A stretch of DNA of 47,209 bases from Candidatus Zixiibacteriota bacterium (GTDB taxonomy: Bacteria; JAAXHH01), in NCBI GenBank assembly GCA_016867335.1, contig VGJU01000006.1, positions 1-47,209 on the forward strand, given 5' to 3'. Each line of letters opens with the position of its first letter. Within the stretch, counting starts at the first letter, position 1. This document shows positions 8,640 to 16,521 of the stretch, in pieces. The translations under genes were made by a program, and so were the position numbers. The notes below the pieces were generated by a model. The model was not told where the DNA came from, made no database searches, and saw only the letters and a program-made list of their open reading frames with translations.

Positions 8640-10562
8640 CTAAAATATGGTCGAAAATCCAAGTGAGGCAGCGACATGCGACCGCGGCGTCAACTCTATC
8701 TCTTTAATATAGTCGAGCCGGACGACCAACGCCGCGCGGCGGGCCATAAATACCCGAACGCCTGCACCTCCATCCACCAGTACGGGATCGCGTCCCGGTC
8801 TTACCTCTACGCCTGCGCCCACGCTTACAAAGGGTGCTACGTTTTCACCCACTCCCGTCACATTATACCGATAAAAAGCACCCAATCGGATCACTTGATC
8901 GGGCTGAGGCGTATCTGCGGGCTGATTCACCTCGGAAATAGCCGCCGCCGCAAGACCCGTCGCGGAAATCGCCCCTATCGGGCGGGTTCGAACATGAGAT
9001 TCGTTTGCTTTAAACGCCAGTTGTCGCCCGGTTTCCTCGTCGGTAAACCGCTCACGAGACTCTATCACCGAAAAAACGCCTCCCAGTTCGTGTGTGCGGG
9101 TTACAAATACCCCGGCACGTACGGAAATCATACCGGGTATCCCCGACTTCGAAAGGGTATTGCCGACTCCTTCGACTTCGATCTGGCCCGGCTTCCACCT
9201 CAATTCCTGATAGGGTTGGGGAGACGGTCGCAACGAGGACGGCGCAAGACCGAGCGCCGCCGAGTCGAACGGAGTACGGGAAACCGGCTCGGATGTGTTG
9301 GGTAGGGTCGTCAAACCGGGACGAACTACATTTCCGGATCGCGCCGGCCAGACGGGTGTGGCATCGGCAACCGATGCGTTCGATTCCATACGCTCCGGGT
9401 TAAGGCGGTTTGCCGACGTCTCCGTCCGGGAAGCGGGCAGAACGGTTTCTGTCAAAAGACCGTCGGATAACCGAAGCGAGTAGGCAGGCGGAGTTCTGGG
9501 AGCCATATCTATCGAAAGCGGTGTATATACGGCCTCCGGAGGCAAATACCATACCCGCGCGACGGGTAAATGAAGTAGCGGGGTCACGCTCAAAACGGCG
9601 CACAGCACCAGCGGAACCACCGTACGGGGACCAAGGGCGTAGACGCGGCTGTCTACTTCTCCAAGCACGTCACGGATACGCTGCGCCGCCAGTGTGGCGG
9701 ATCGTGCCAGTTCCAACGCCCCTCGCCACGGCGCGTTTATCGCGCTCTCGGCTACCTTGAGCAGACTCGACGCATAGCTTCGGGGGCGCTGAGAAGCCTT
9801 GACGACGGCAATGTCGCAGGCACGCTCGGCCTCCACGGCAATACGGCGTCCCACCATCCAGGCGACCGGGTGAAAGAAAAAACATATACGGACCGCCTGC
9901 ACCAGCATCAGACTGATATGATCGCGTCGGGCATAATGAAGCAGTTCGTGAAGAAAAACCTGTCTCAGCTCCTGGGGTGAAAGCTGTATCAAACACCACG
10001 AGGGGACAACCACAAGAGGACGACCTACCCAGACGAGTGTCGGGCTGGCAAAATCGTCAGACATGCGTAACTCGACAGGGCGTCTGATGCCTGTGGCGAT
10101 TCGACATCGGTCAAAAAGCGCCTGCACCCAAGGGACCGGAATCGTCATGGTTTTGCGACTGTACAGTAACAACCGTATCAGACCGGCGGCGGTCCACCCC
10201 GTACCGATGGCTACAGCGATTCCCCAGAGCGTAAAAACGACCGCATAAGGATGTTCCAGCCAAATCGACAACATAGTCTGAGTAGGAACCGCTACGTCCG
10301 TTCCGACGACCCGCGTATCAAAGAGGTTGAGCGGAAGAGCGATCGGCCCTTGCCACGGAATGACAAGCGACAGCAAGGGTTTGACGGCGACAAGCAACCA
10401 CAGAATATGCCGGATGCGTGGCGCAGGCTCTCCATAGATTCGAATAAGCAACCAGACGACACAGGCCAGAGCAAGCATTTCAAGGCTGGGAATCAGCAAC
10501 GCCTGAAATACGCTGTGACCTATCTCGTCAAGCCGGGAAATCGCCTCGGCGGCGTTAGACAT
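8640..10562 (-). CDS. M56 (BlaR1/MecR1-type) metallopeptidase with beta-rich, outer-membrane-barrel-like C-terminus
   Basis: A 640-residue protein. Residues 1-335 match the BlaR1/MecR1 sensor protease: N-terminal membrane helices, the zinc site H205-E206-L-L-H209 in FLHELLHYARRDH, downstream EAERACD acidic residues, and a last helix near 313-335. Instead of a penicillin-binding sensor, residues 340-460 are Pro/Ser/Thr-rich and 477-640 are a beta-rich domain with alternating hydrophobic strands and Gly-rich turns, ending SLGFSTIF with a terminal Phe as in outer-membrane barrels. It is one uninterrupted frame. The ATG at 10562 overlaps the blaI stop by 8 nt with AGGA upstream. It is presumed to sense envelope state and cleave the BlaI partner. 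Confidence 0.83.
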   Translation of the reverse strand: MSNAAEAISRLDEIGHSVFQALLIPSLEMLALACVVWLLIRIYGEPAPRIRHILWLLVAVKPLLSLVIPWQGPIALPLNLFDTRVVGTDVAVPTQTMLSIWLEHPYAVVFTLWGIAVAIGTGWTAAGLIRLLLYSRKTMTIPVPWVQALFDRCRIATGIRRPVELRMSDDFASPTLVWVGRPLVVVPSWCLIQLSPQELRQVFLHELLHYARRDHISLMLVQAVRICFFFHPVAWMVGRRIAVEAERACDIAVVKASQRPRSYASSLLKVAESAINAPWRGALELARSATLAAQRIRDVLGEVDSRVYALGPRTVVPLVLCAVLSVTPLLHLPVARVWYLPPEAVYTPLSIDMAPRTPPAYSLRLSDGLLTETVLPASRTETSANRLNPERMESNASVADATPVWPARSGNVVRPGLTTLPNTSEPVSRTPFDSAALGLAPSSLRPSPQPYQELRWKPGQIEVEGVGNTLSKSGIPGMISVRAGVFVTRTHELGGVFSVIESRERFTDEETGRQLAFKANESHVRTRPIGAISATGLAAAAISEVNQPADTPQPDQVIRLGAFYRYNVTGVGENVAPFVSVGAGVEVRPGRDPVLVDGGAGVRVFMARRAALVVRLDYIKEIELTPRSHVAASLGFSTIF

Positions 10563-10950
10563 CGTCGATCCTATGGGCTTTGCGGTCGAGCAACTGCCGT
10601 AGTTCATCCGCCTCGGTCGCCGTCAGCGTGTCCGTCTCGATCAAATGCAAATACAAAGAACGCGGCGAACCGGCAAATAGTTTGTCCACCACCGCCGTTA
10701 CCGTGTCTCGGCGAACCCCTTCCGGTTCGATGACCGGATGGTATACATAAGCCCGACCCTGCGCCGTATATTTGACAAATCCCTTTTGCGTCAGAATCGT
10801 CAAAACCGTCTGTACCGTAGTATAGGCCAACGGGCGTTGCTCCTCCAGCGCGTCAACGATCTGACGCACTGTAGCCTGTCCGTACCGCCACACCACATTC
10901 ATGACGTCAATCTCCAAATCGGTCAAAAGCGAAAGTTTTTTTCTTGCCAT
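10555..10950 (-). CDS. BlaI/MecI-family transcriptional repressor
   Basis: A 131-residue winged-helix repressor of the BlaI/MecI/CopY family. The DNA-binding part includes LTDLEIDVMNVVWRYGQATV and the recognition segment AYTTVQTVLTILTQKG, and YHPVIE marks the conserved cleavage and dimerisation hinge of the family. It heads a minus-strand run whose second gene is its probable cognate M56 protease. The start at 10950 follows GAGGG; a longer in-frame start at 11028 is less likely. It probably represses its own promoter at 11064-11092. No beta-lactamase gene is nearby, so the regulon is probably the envelope genes downstream. Confidence 0.9.
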   Translation of the reverse strand: MARKKLSLLTDLEIDVMNVVWRYGQATVRQIVDALEEQRPLAYTTVQTVLTILTQKGFVKYTAQGRAYVYHPVIEPEGVRRDTVTAVVDKLFAGSPRSLYLHLIETDTLTATEADELRQLLDRKAHRIDDV

Positions 10951-11063
10951 CCCGCTACCCTCTGTCACCGGCCTGTGACGTTTGTAGACACCTGAAATGC
11001 CGGACAACAACTTCTCTCCGACACCCAACTATAACCTTAGTAGAAAACACCAGTATATTTTTA

Positions 11064-11092
11064 AAGATATATTTTTAAAAGACGCTTGTCAA
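11064..11092 (-). promoter_or_regulatory. Promoter of the blaI-M56 run
   Basis: On the minus strand, a perfect -35 TTGACA (11087-11092) and a -10 TATCTT (11064-11069) are separated by 17 nt. The promoter lies about 115 nt upstream of the BlaI start, and an AT-rich tract surrounds the -10. It sits in the 306-nt divergent gap 10951-11256, which otherwise contains only the lpxH promoter. A BlaI operator would be expected near it but none was identified with certainty. Confidence 0.65.
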
Positions 11093-11111
11093 CTTCGTTT
11101 GAGAAAAACCG

Positions 11112-11140
11112 TTGTTCCCGGTACGCCCGACAGCTATATT
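11112..11140 (+). promoter_or_regulatory. Promoter of lpxH
   Basis: TTGTTC (11112-11117) and TATATT (11135-11140) are spaced 17 nt apart on the plus strand, about 115 nt before the LpxH start. The blaI promoter lies just upstream on the other strand, so the two transcripts diverge from a shared region. Confidence 0.5.
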
Positions 11141-11256
11141 GGGGACCCATCCGGTGTTCTTTCTCCCCGCGTATTGCCGTTTGCGTCGAACCCGGTAAAT
11201 CCGACCGATCCGACGAATACCAGCACAGCCCTTTTACGACCGGCCTTTCTTTCCCC

Positions 11257-12051
11257 ATGCCCGATCCCGTCTATTTTCTGTCGGATGTCCATCTTGGCGC
11301 CGACACTCTCGAAAAAGAACAGTACAAGCGCGACAGACTTCTTGCCTTTCTGCGCCATCTACAAGGTCAAACCCCGCTTCTTTATATCGTGGGCGATCTA
11401 TTCGATTTCTGGTTCGAGTATCAAAGCGCGATCCTGAAACAGCATTTCGGGGTGCTTCGGGCGCTGAGCGAACTGGTCGAACGGGGTACCCGAGTGGTAT
11501 ATATCGCCGGCAACCACGACTTCTGGCTGGGCGATTTTTTACGCGAACAGATAGGTGTGGAAACCGTCTATGGCCCGCTTACCGTCGAACATCAAGGCAG
11601 ACGGCTGTTTGTCTGTCACGGCGACGGCATGATCGGAAGAGATTGGCGTTACCGGTTTATGAAAAGGATACTGCACAACCGCACCAGCATATGGCTGTTC
11701 CAACTGGTGCATCCCGACATGGGGGTGGCGTTGGGAAGGCTCGTTTCCCGGCTCAGCCGGCGACATGGAGGTCCGCTACGCTGGGATCCCAAACAGGCAT
11801 ACAGAACCCTTGCGCTCGATATGCTCGAAAAACAACGATATGATGCCATCGTGTTAGGACATGTACACAGCCCCGATCTGTATCGGCAGGACGAAAAAAC
11901 CTATCTCAACCTCGGCGACTGGGTATGTCATTTTACTTTTGGACGTCTTTCCGACGGTAGGCTTGAGTTGAGACGTTTTACGGAAACGCTTGCCGAGGAG
12001 GTCGTTTCATCTGTCGGCGAGCAGGTCGTCACGCCATCAGGGAAAGAATAA
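11257..12051 (+). CDS. lpxH: UDP-2,3-diacylglucosamine diphosphatase (LpxH-like)
   Basis: A 264-residue calcineurin-like metallophosphoesterase. Metal-binding motifs occur in family order: D10-x-H12 in SDVHLG, GDLFDFW near 46-52, GNHD at 85-88, HGDG near 121, and GHVHSP. The GDLFDFWFEY segment is typical of LpxH, which hydrolyses UDP-2,3-diacylglucosamine to lipid X in lipid A synthesis at the inner face of the inner membrane. The ATG at 11257 begins the conserved fold; no strong ribosome site is seen. Its 3' end overlaps the convergent sixA gene by 23 nt. Confidence 0.85.
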   Translation: MPDPVYFLSDVHLGADTLEKEQYKRDRLLAFLRHLQGQTPLLYIVGDLFDFWFEYQSAILKQHFGVLRALSELVERGTRVVYIAGNHDFWLGDFLREQIGVETVYGPLTVEHQGRRLFVCHGDGMIGRDWRYRFMKRILHNRTSIWLFQLVHPDMGVALGRLVSRLSRRHGGPLRWDPKQAYRTLALDMLEKQRYDAIVLGHVHSPDLYRQDEKTYLNLGDWVCHFTFGRLSDGRLELRRFTETLAEEVVSSVGEQVVTPSGKE

Positions 12052-12532
12052 GTTTCGGGGGAAGATAGTATAGCAACACCCCCTGACCCCGCTCGACACG
12101 CCCGGTACACTCGATACCGATCATCGCGCTTTTTCTGAAGTCGATATTCAACGACTCGTCGCATGTAAGTAGCGCGGAGGAAAATTCGCTCATATCGGGT
12201 TCGTGCCCCACACAGGCGACATGTGCATCCTTAGGAAAACGCCGGAGCCATTCGATAGCGCCTGCCACCGTAAACCCGCTTCCCCATACGGGCGTTATAT
12301 CGATGTTGCCGCCCCAGCCGATGCCTTTTGCTACAATCTCCGCCGTTTCGACCGCTCTTGTCAACGGACTGGAAGCCAACACATCAAACGCCAGCCCCAT
12401 CCGGCGCATCGCATCGGCAAGCGCCGCCTGTTCGCGGCGCCCCTTCTCGATCAACGGACGCAGACCGTCGTCCGGATACCGGCCGGCGTCGCGCTCCGCC
12501 GCCCTCGCATGACGTATCAACGTAATACGCAT
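12029..12532 (-). CDS. sixA: SixA-type phosphohistidine phosphatase
   Basis: A 167-residue histidine phosphatase superfamily member. It has the shortened RHA motif (LIRHARA, His8) in place of RHG, the second-half motif SSPLTRAVETAE, and GHEPDMS with the second catalytic His. The size and RHA motif match SixA, which dephosphorylates phosphohistidine on signalling proteins such as Hpt domains. AAGGGG upstream supports the ATG at 12532. It is convergent with lpxH and overlaps it by 23 nt. Confidence 0.87.
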   Translation of the reverse strand: MRITLIRHARAAERDAGRYPDDGLRPLIEKGRREQAALADAMRRMGLAFDVLASSPLTRAVETAEIVAKGIGWGGNIDITPVWGSGFTVAGAIEWLRRFPKDAHVACVGHEPDMSEFSSALLTCDESLNIDFRKSAMIGIECTGRVERGQGVLLYYLPPKLILSLMA

Positions 12533-12608
12533 TTTTTCTCACCCCTTGGCCAATCCTCGATCCCAAGGATGTTTATGTTTTCAATCCAAAATCTAAAATC
12601 CCCAAGCG

Positions 12609-13625
12609 TTATTCTTTTTTTCGGACGACACCCAGACCGGGTCTATCCGGCAGGATAAGCCGGCCTTCCCGAACTTTGACCCCCTCGAATGGGTCGTTTG
12701 CAATCAGCAGATGACCGTCGAGATCGGCATGGTCGGTGAGAGGCGACAGGTGCGCCGCTGCCGTTATGGCAACCGAAGACTCTATCATACACCCGATCAT
12801 CACCCGAAGCCCGTGCGCGCGTGCCGTATGGATCAGACGGAGCGCCTCGCGCAACCCGCCGCATTTCATCAGCTTGATATTGACTCCGTCCATACAGCCC
12901 GCAAACCTGGGTATGTCGGATGATACCTGTATGCTTTCGTCGAGAAAAATGGGCACTGGTGAGATATCGCGCAACATCCGCAGTCCATCGCGGTCATCCG
13001 GCGGCAGGGGTTGTTCTACCAACTCGACGTCGAAATCGGGAAGCAACCGGACCATCTCCTTCGCCCGTTCGCGTGACCACCCTGCGTTAGCGTCCACACG
13101 GAGCGTCGCATTTGTTGCGGTTCGGACGGTCTTCAGAATTTCCAAGTCGCGTTCCGTGCCGAGTTTTACCTTGAGAATTGGAAAGGAGGCGGCCTCGCGC
13201 ACCTTTTTTTCTATCGTCTCCGGGTCGTCGATGCCGATGGTAAACGAGGTAAGCGGCGCACGCGTGGGATCCAACCCGAACCAGCGGTAGAGCGGAATCC
13301 CAAGACGGCGGCCGGCCAGATCGTGAAGTGCCATGTCTATCGCAGCGCACGCGGCGCTCTGTCCGGGAAGCGCCGTGCGGAGTCTTTTATCGCCGATTTC
13401 CAAATCGAACGGATCGGTAGGGAGTATGACGTCCGGTCGGACGAGCGCCGCGTGCGCCGAGACGGCATCCTGACCGTAGTAGGCGGACGGAGCGGCCTCG
13501 CCCATCCCGGTAAACGCTCCGTCGGAAAGCGAGACCAGCACGTTTTCTTTATAGGCGCTGACAGACCGAGAGATGCGAAACGGATGGATCAGGTCGAGCC
13601 GGATGGTTTTTGCGGAAAGCAACAT
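12609..13625 (-). CDS. Dipeptide epimerase (enolase superfamily)
   Basis: A 338-residue muconate-lactonizing/mandelate racemase-type enzyme. Catalytic residues appear in family order: KVK (K152, K154), D178 in VDANAGW, E204 in VEQP, D229 in LDES, and NIKLMKCGG with the second catalytic lysine. GCMIESS and the late DLDG sequence match L-Ala-D/L-Glu epimerases, which act in murein peptide recycling. ATG 13625 has GGAAG upstream; an in-frame TTG at 13646 would overlap the preceding stop. It lies just downstream of the kinase remnant on the same strand. Confidence 0.85.
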   Translation of the reverse strand: MLLSAKTIRLDLIHPFRISRSVSAYKENVLVSLSDGAFTGMGEAAPSAYYGQDAVSAHAALVRPDVILPTDPFDLEIGDKRLRTALPGQSAACAAIDMALHDLAGRRLGIPLYRWFGLDPTRAPLTSFTIGIDDPETIEKKVREAASFPILKVKLGTERDLEILKTVRTATNATLRVDANAGWSRERAKEMVRLLPDFDVELVEQPLPPDDRDGLRMLRDISPVPIFLDESIQVSSDIPRFAGCMDGVNIKLMKCGGLREALRLIHTARAHGLRVMIGCMIESSVAITAAAHLSPLTDHADLDGHLLIANDPFEGVKVREGRLILPDRPGLGVVRKKE

Positions 13626-13642
13626 GACGCTTCCATCCGGAG

Positions 13643-15383
13643 TCAAGGTTTCTGTATATGGGAAGGTTCCGGGGCGTCCAGTTCTTCGCGGATTAGATGG
13701 AGCAGGGCGTTTGGGGTAAAAGGTTTCTGGAGGAGCGGAATACCGGTTCCGAACACGTTATGGCTGACCAGCGTTTCGTCGGCATAGCCGATGATAAAGA
13801 TGAGTCGAATGTGGGGATACGACTGGATCAAGCGCTGGACTAGTTCGTCGCCGTTCATCATAGGCATGATGACGTCCGTGATTACCAGATGCACCGAGTC
13901 TGCGTTACGTTCGAAAGGTGCCAGACCGTCCACTCCAGTGGCGGCATCGAGAACGGTATAGCCCGATCCCTGCATGATTTGGCGCGCGATTTCGCGCAGA
14001 TCGTCCTGATCTTCCACCAGCAGGATGGTTTCATGCCCTGACCTTGGGGGAGGGTCTGCGTGAGGTACATAGATCCCACTGCCGGATGCCTCTTCGTTAC
14101 CGTGCGAAACAGGCAGAAAAATATTAAACGACGTGCATTCACCCGGCGCGCTTTTTACCGTTATTTGACCGCCGCTTTGCGTGACGATGCCGTATACCGT
14201 CGCCAACCCGAGCCCCGTGCCTTTGCCCGGTCCTTTGGTGGTAAAAAACGGTTCGAAAAGATGAGCATGTACCGTGGCATCCATTCCCATGCCCGTGTCG
14301 CTGACCGTAAGCCGCACGTACGCGCCCGGCGGTATGCCCATGCTACGCGTCTGCAGTTCGTCCATCACCACCTTGGAGGTTTCGAAGCGAAGCACCCCCC
14401 CCGAAGGCATGGCGTCTCGCGCGTTGACCGCCAAGTTCATGATGACCTGCTCCAACTGGGTCTGATCTGCGAAAATGGGATCCAAATGGGCGTCCAAGTT
14501 GAACTCTACCTTGATGTTGTCCTGAAGAAGATGTTCGAGAAGGCTGTCCAAATGTAAATACTTCGTTGACCAGCAGAATGTCCGCCTTGAGTACCTGGCG
14601 TCGGCTAAAGGCCAGCAACTGCTGGATCATGGCCGCGGCACGATGACCGGTTTTTTGAATTTGCAGCGCGTTGCGTTGGAGAGGGCTGTCTTCCGGAAGA
14701 CGTTTCTCGATCAGATGGGCATATCCGACGATCGAGGTAAGCAGGTTGTTGAAGTCATGAGCAATACCACCGTCCAGACGCCCTATGGCTTCCATCTTCT
14801 GCGAGTGCAACACTTGTTCTTCTAGCCGTTCCCGCTCGAAAAACAGACCCAACTGGGCGGCAATCACCCTGAGCATCTGAATTTCGCTGTCGTTGGGCTG
14901 AGGCAACTGCTTATCGCATAGCTCCAGCACACCGGAAACCGCATCCCCGACGATGATCGGAAACGCTATGCCACGCAGAGGATAAACGCCGCTTTCGGTC
15001 ATGTATCCGGTTTCGGAAAGGTCAATCACCTCCTGACGTGTCGCCCAGACTTTCCCGGGAATACCGATTCCGGATTCGTATGTCATACCGCGATACTGGG
15101 CGGCAAACCGTTCGAGTTCCGGCGATGCCCCATGACAGACGGCGACGCAACGCAACACCGGCGCATATCGATCGGTCTGCCATAATGCACCAAACGAGCA
15201 ATCGAGGGTATCGCGTAGCGTAGTCAGTACGTGGGCCGCCGCCTGATCGACGGTAGTCGCCTCCGCCAGAATCCGTGTCACCGCATGTTGAGCCGCCAGC
15301 CGACGTGTTTCTTGGGTTTTTTCCCGGACCCCCGCTTTAAGATCGGAGTTGGCATCTTCCAATGCCTTGAGCAACTCCTTGTT
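13643..15383 (-). pseudogene. Hybrid sensor histidine kinase, split by nonsense and frameshift
   Basis: The kinase has a coiled linker, a GAF domain (about 15290-14840), a HisKA box with AHDFNNLL, an HATPase domain (N-box NLAVNARDAMP, DTGMGM, FEPFFTTK, GKGTGLGL) and a C-terminal receiver with Asp in TDVIMP. The coding frame breaks near 14552: the N-terminal part continues to a stop at 14343 in a meaningless frame, while the ATPase half continues in another frame from 14551. An in-frame TAA at 15384-15386 also separates it from the response regulator; removing that stop would give RRLEI-x-NKELLKALED, a continuous coiled coil. The receiver also has Ile where the switch Ser/Thr is expected (FIIGYADE). 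The most likely reading is a decayed gene. Confidence 0.72.
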
Positions 15384-15764
15384 TTATATCTCAAGCCGTC
15401 GTTTTTCTATGGCACGCATAACCGTAGGACGAATTCTCTGCGCCACATCGTCCGGCTTGCGAAGAAAATCGTATCCGCCGTTCCGGATCACCTCGATCGT
15501 CATTTCGAATGTACCGAAACCGGTAAAAACGATCACCACTATGGTAGGATCGAGCGCCTTGATGGCCTTCATCATCTGAATCCCGTCCATCTTAGGCATC
15601 TTGACGTCGGTAACCACAACGTCGAACTCGCCCATAGAGAAACTTTTCAACCCTTCTTCTCCGTCTCCGGCGACGGTGACTTCGTGACCGTCGTAGCGAA
15701 GAAAATCGGTGGCAAGTCTTGAAACAGTGGGATCGTTTTCAACGATCAGAACGCGGCCTTGCAT
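15384..15764 (-). CDS. CheY-like receiver domain (probably N-terminal part of the broken kinase)
   Basis: A 126-residue receiver with phosphoacceptor D53 in VTDVKMPKMDG, switch T81 in VFTGFG and K103 in FLRKP, so the domain itself looks functional. It ends at a TAA after MRAIEKRRLEI. The following codons, in the same frame, encode NKELLKALED, a natural continuation into the kinase linker. Either this is a free-standing response regulator co-transcribed with the kinase, or it is a piece released by a nonsense mutation (a GAA-to-TAA change would explain it). The start ATG has only a weak ribosome site. Confidence 0.75.
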   Translation of the reverse strand: MQGRVLIVENDPTVSRLATDFLRYDGHEVTVAGDGEEGLKSFSMGEFDVVVTDVKMPKMDGIQMMKAIKALDPTIVVIVFTGFGTFEMTIEVIRNGGYDFLRKPDDVAQRIRPTVMRAIEKRRLEI

Positions 15765-15857
15765 GGAAGCGTATCCGATTTCAATTTTGGATTTTGGATT
15801 GAGCTACCTGTTTTCTTCACCCTTCAAACTTCATTTTAAGAATATACCATAGAACCT

Positions 15858-16508
15858 TTAAGAAAACAGCTTAAAAATGATCTCGAAAAAAAACAGTGCC
15901 GGAACCGAAATCCATGTCTGGATCAGATTGAGCCTAAGAAAACTGTCCGCCATGATAAGCCCGATAAGCAGCATAGGGCCGTACATTTCGAGTTGGCTGT
16001 ACTGATAGGCTTGTTGCGCCGGAAGAAGACCGGCCACGACCCGCGAGCCGTCAAGCGGCGGAATCGGCAGGAGGTTGAAAAAGGCAAGACTCAAATTGAC
16101 GCGGATACCGGCCAACGCCATTTCCCGAAAAGTGCCCACCATGTTGTCGCTGGGAGGGACCACCGAAAGAATCCATCCGCAGACAAAGGCAAGAATCAGG
16201 TTGGAAACGGGTCCTGCAAGCGCGATCCAAAGCATGTCTTGACGGGGTCTTTTGAGATATCGGGTATCCACCGGGACCGGTTTGGCCCAGCCCAGCCCAA
16301 AACCCACAATCGCGGTAATGACGAGCATGACCGTGCCGACAGGGTCGAGATGCATGAGGGGATTAAGGGTAAGCCGTCCCTGAAGACGCGCGGTGGGATC
16401 CCCAAATTTGAGCGCCGTCCATGCGTGCGCAAACTCGTGAAAAGTCAACGCAAACAGAAGCGGTGGAAGCATGATCAAAAGAGTCAAAAGAGAGGTGATA
16501 TCGGGCAC
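15858..16508 (-). CDS. M50 site-2 protease-family membrane metalloprotease
   Basis: A 216-residue polytopic protein with the zinc motif H24-E25-F-A-H28 in the first conserved helix and NLLPIPPLDG in the later one, the two signatures of the small prokaryotic S2P/YwhC-type rhomboid-like M50 group. These proteases cleave transmembrane segments. GTG start at 16508 with an excellent AAGGAG five bases upstream. It lies 13 nt after the CCA-enzyme gene, so the two are probably co-transcribed. The substrate is unknown. Confidence 0.88.
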   Translation of the reverse strand: MPDITSLLTLLIMLPPLLFALTFHEFAHAWTALKFGDPTARLQGRLTLNPLMHLDPVGTVMLVITAIVGFGLGWAKPVPVDTRYLKRPRQDMLWIALAGPVSNLILAFVCGWILSVVPPSDNMVGTFREMALAGIRVNLSLAFFNLLPIPPLDGSRVVAGLLPAQQAYQYSQLEMYGPMLLIGLIMADSFLRLNLIQTWISVPALFFFEIIFKLFS

Positions 16509-16521
16509 GAAAACTCCTTTT

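Noticed and set aside
6893-8707. A 604-codon open frame on the plus strand, antisense to the flippase and the phosphotransferase fusion
   Set aside because: The minus-strand frames carry clear conserved motifs; the antisense product is rich in Arg, Gln and Gly with no domain, as expected from codon bias.
8640-10950. A beta-lactam resistance operon (blaR1-blaI-blaZ)
   Set aside because: The regulator and protease are of that family, but there is no beta-lactamase and the protease lacks the penicillin-binding sensor.
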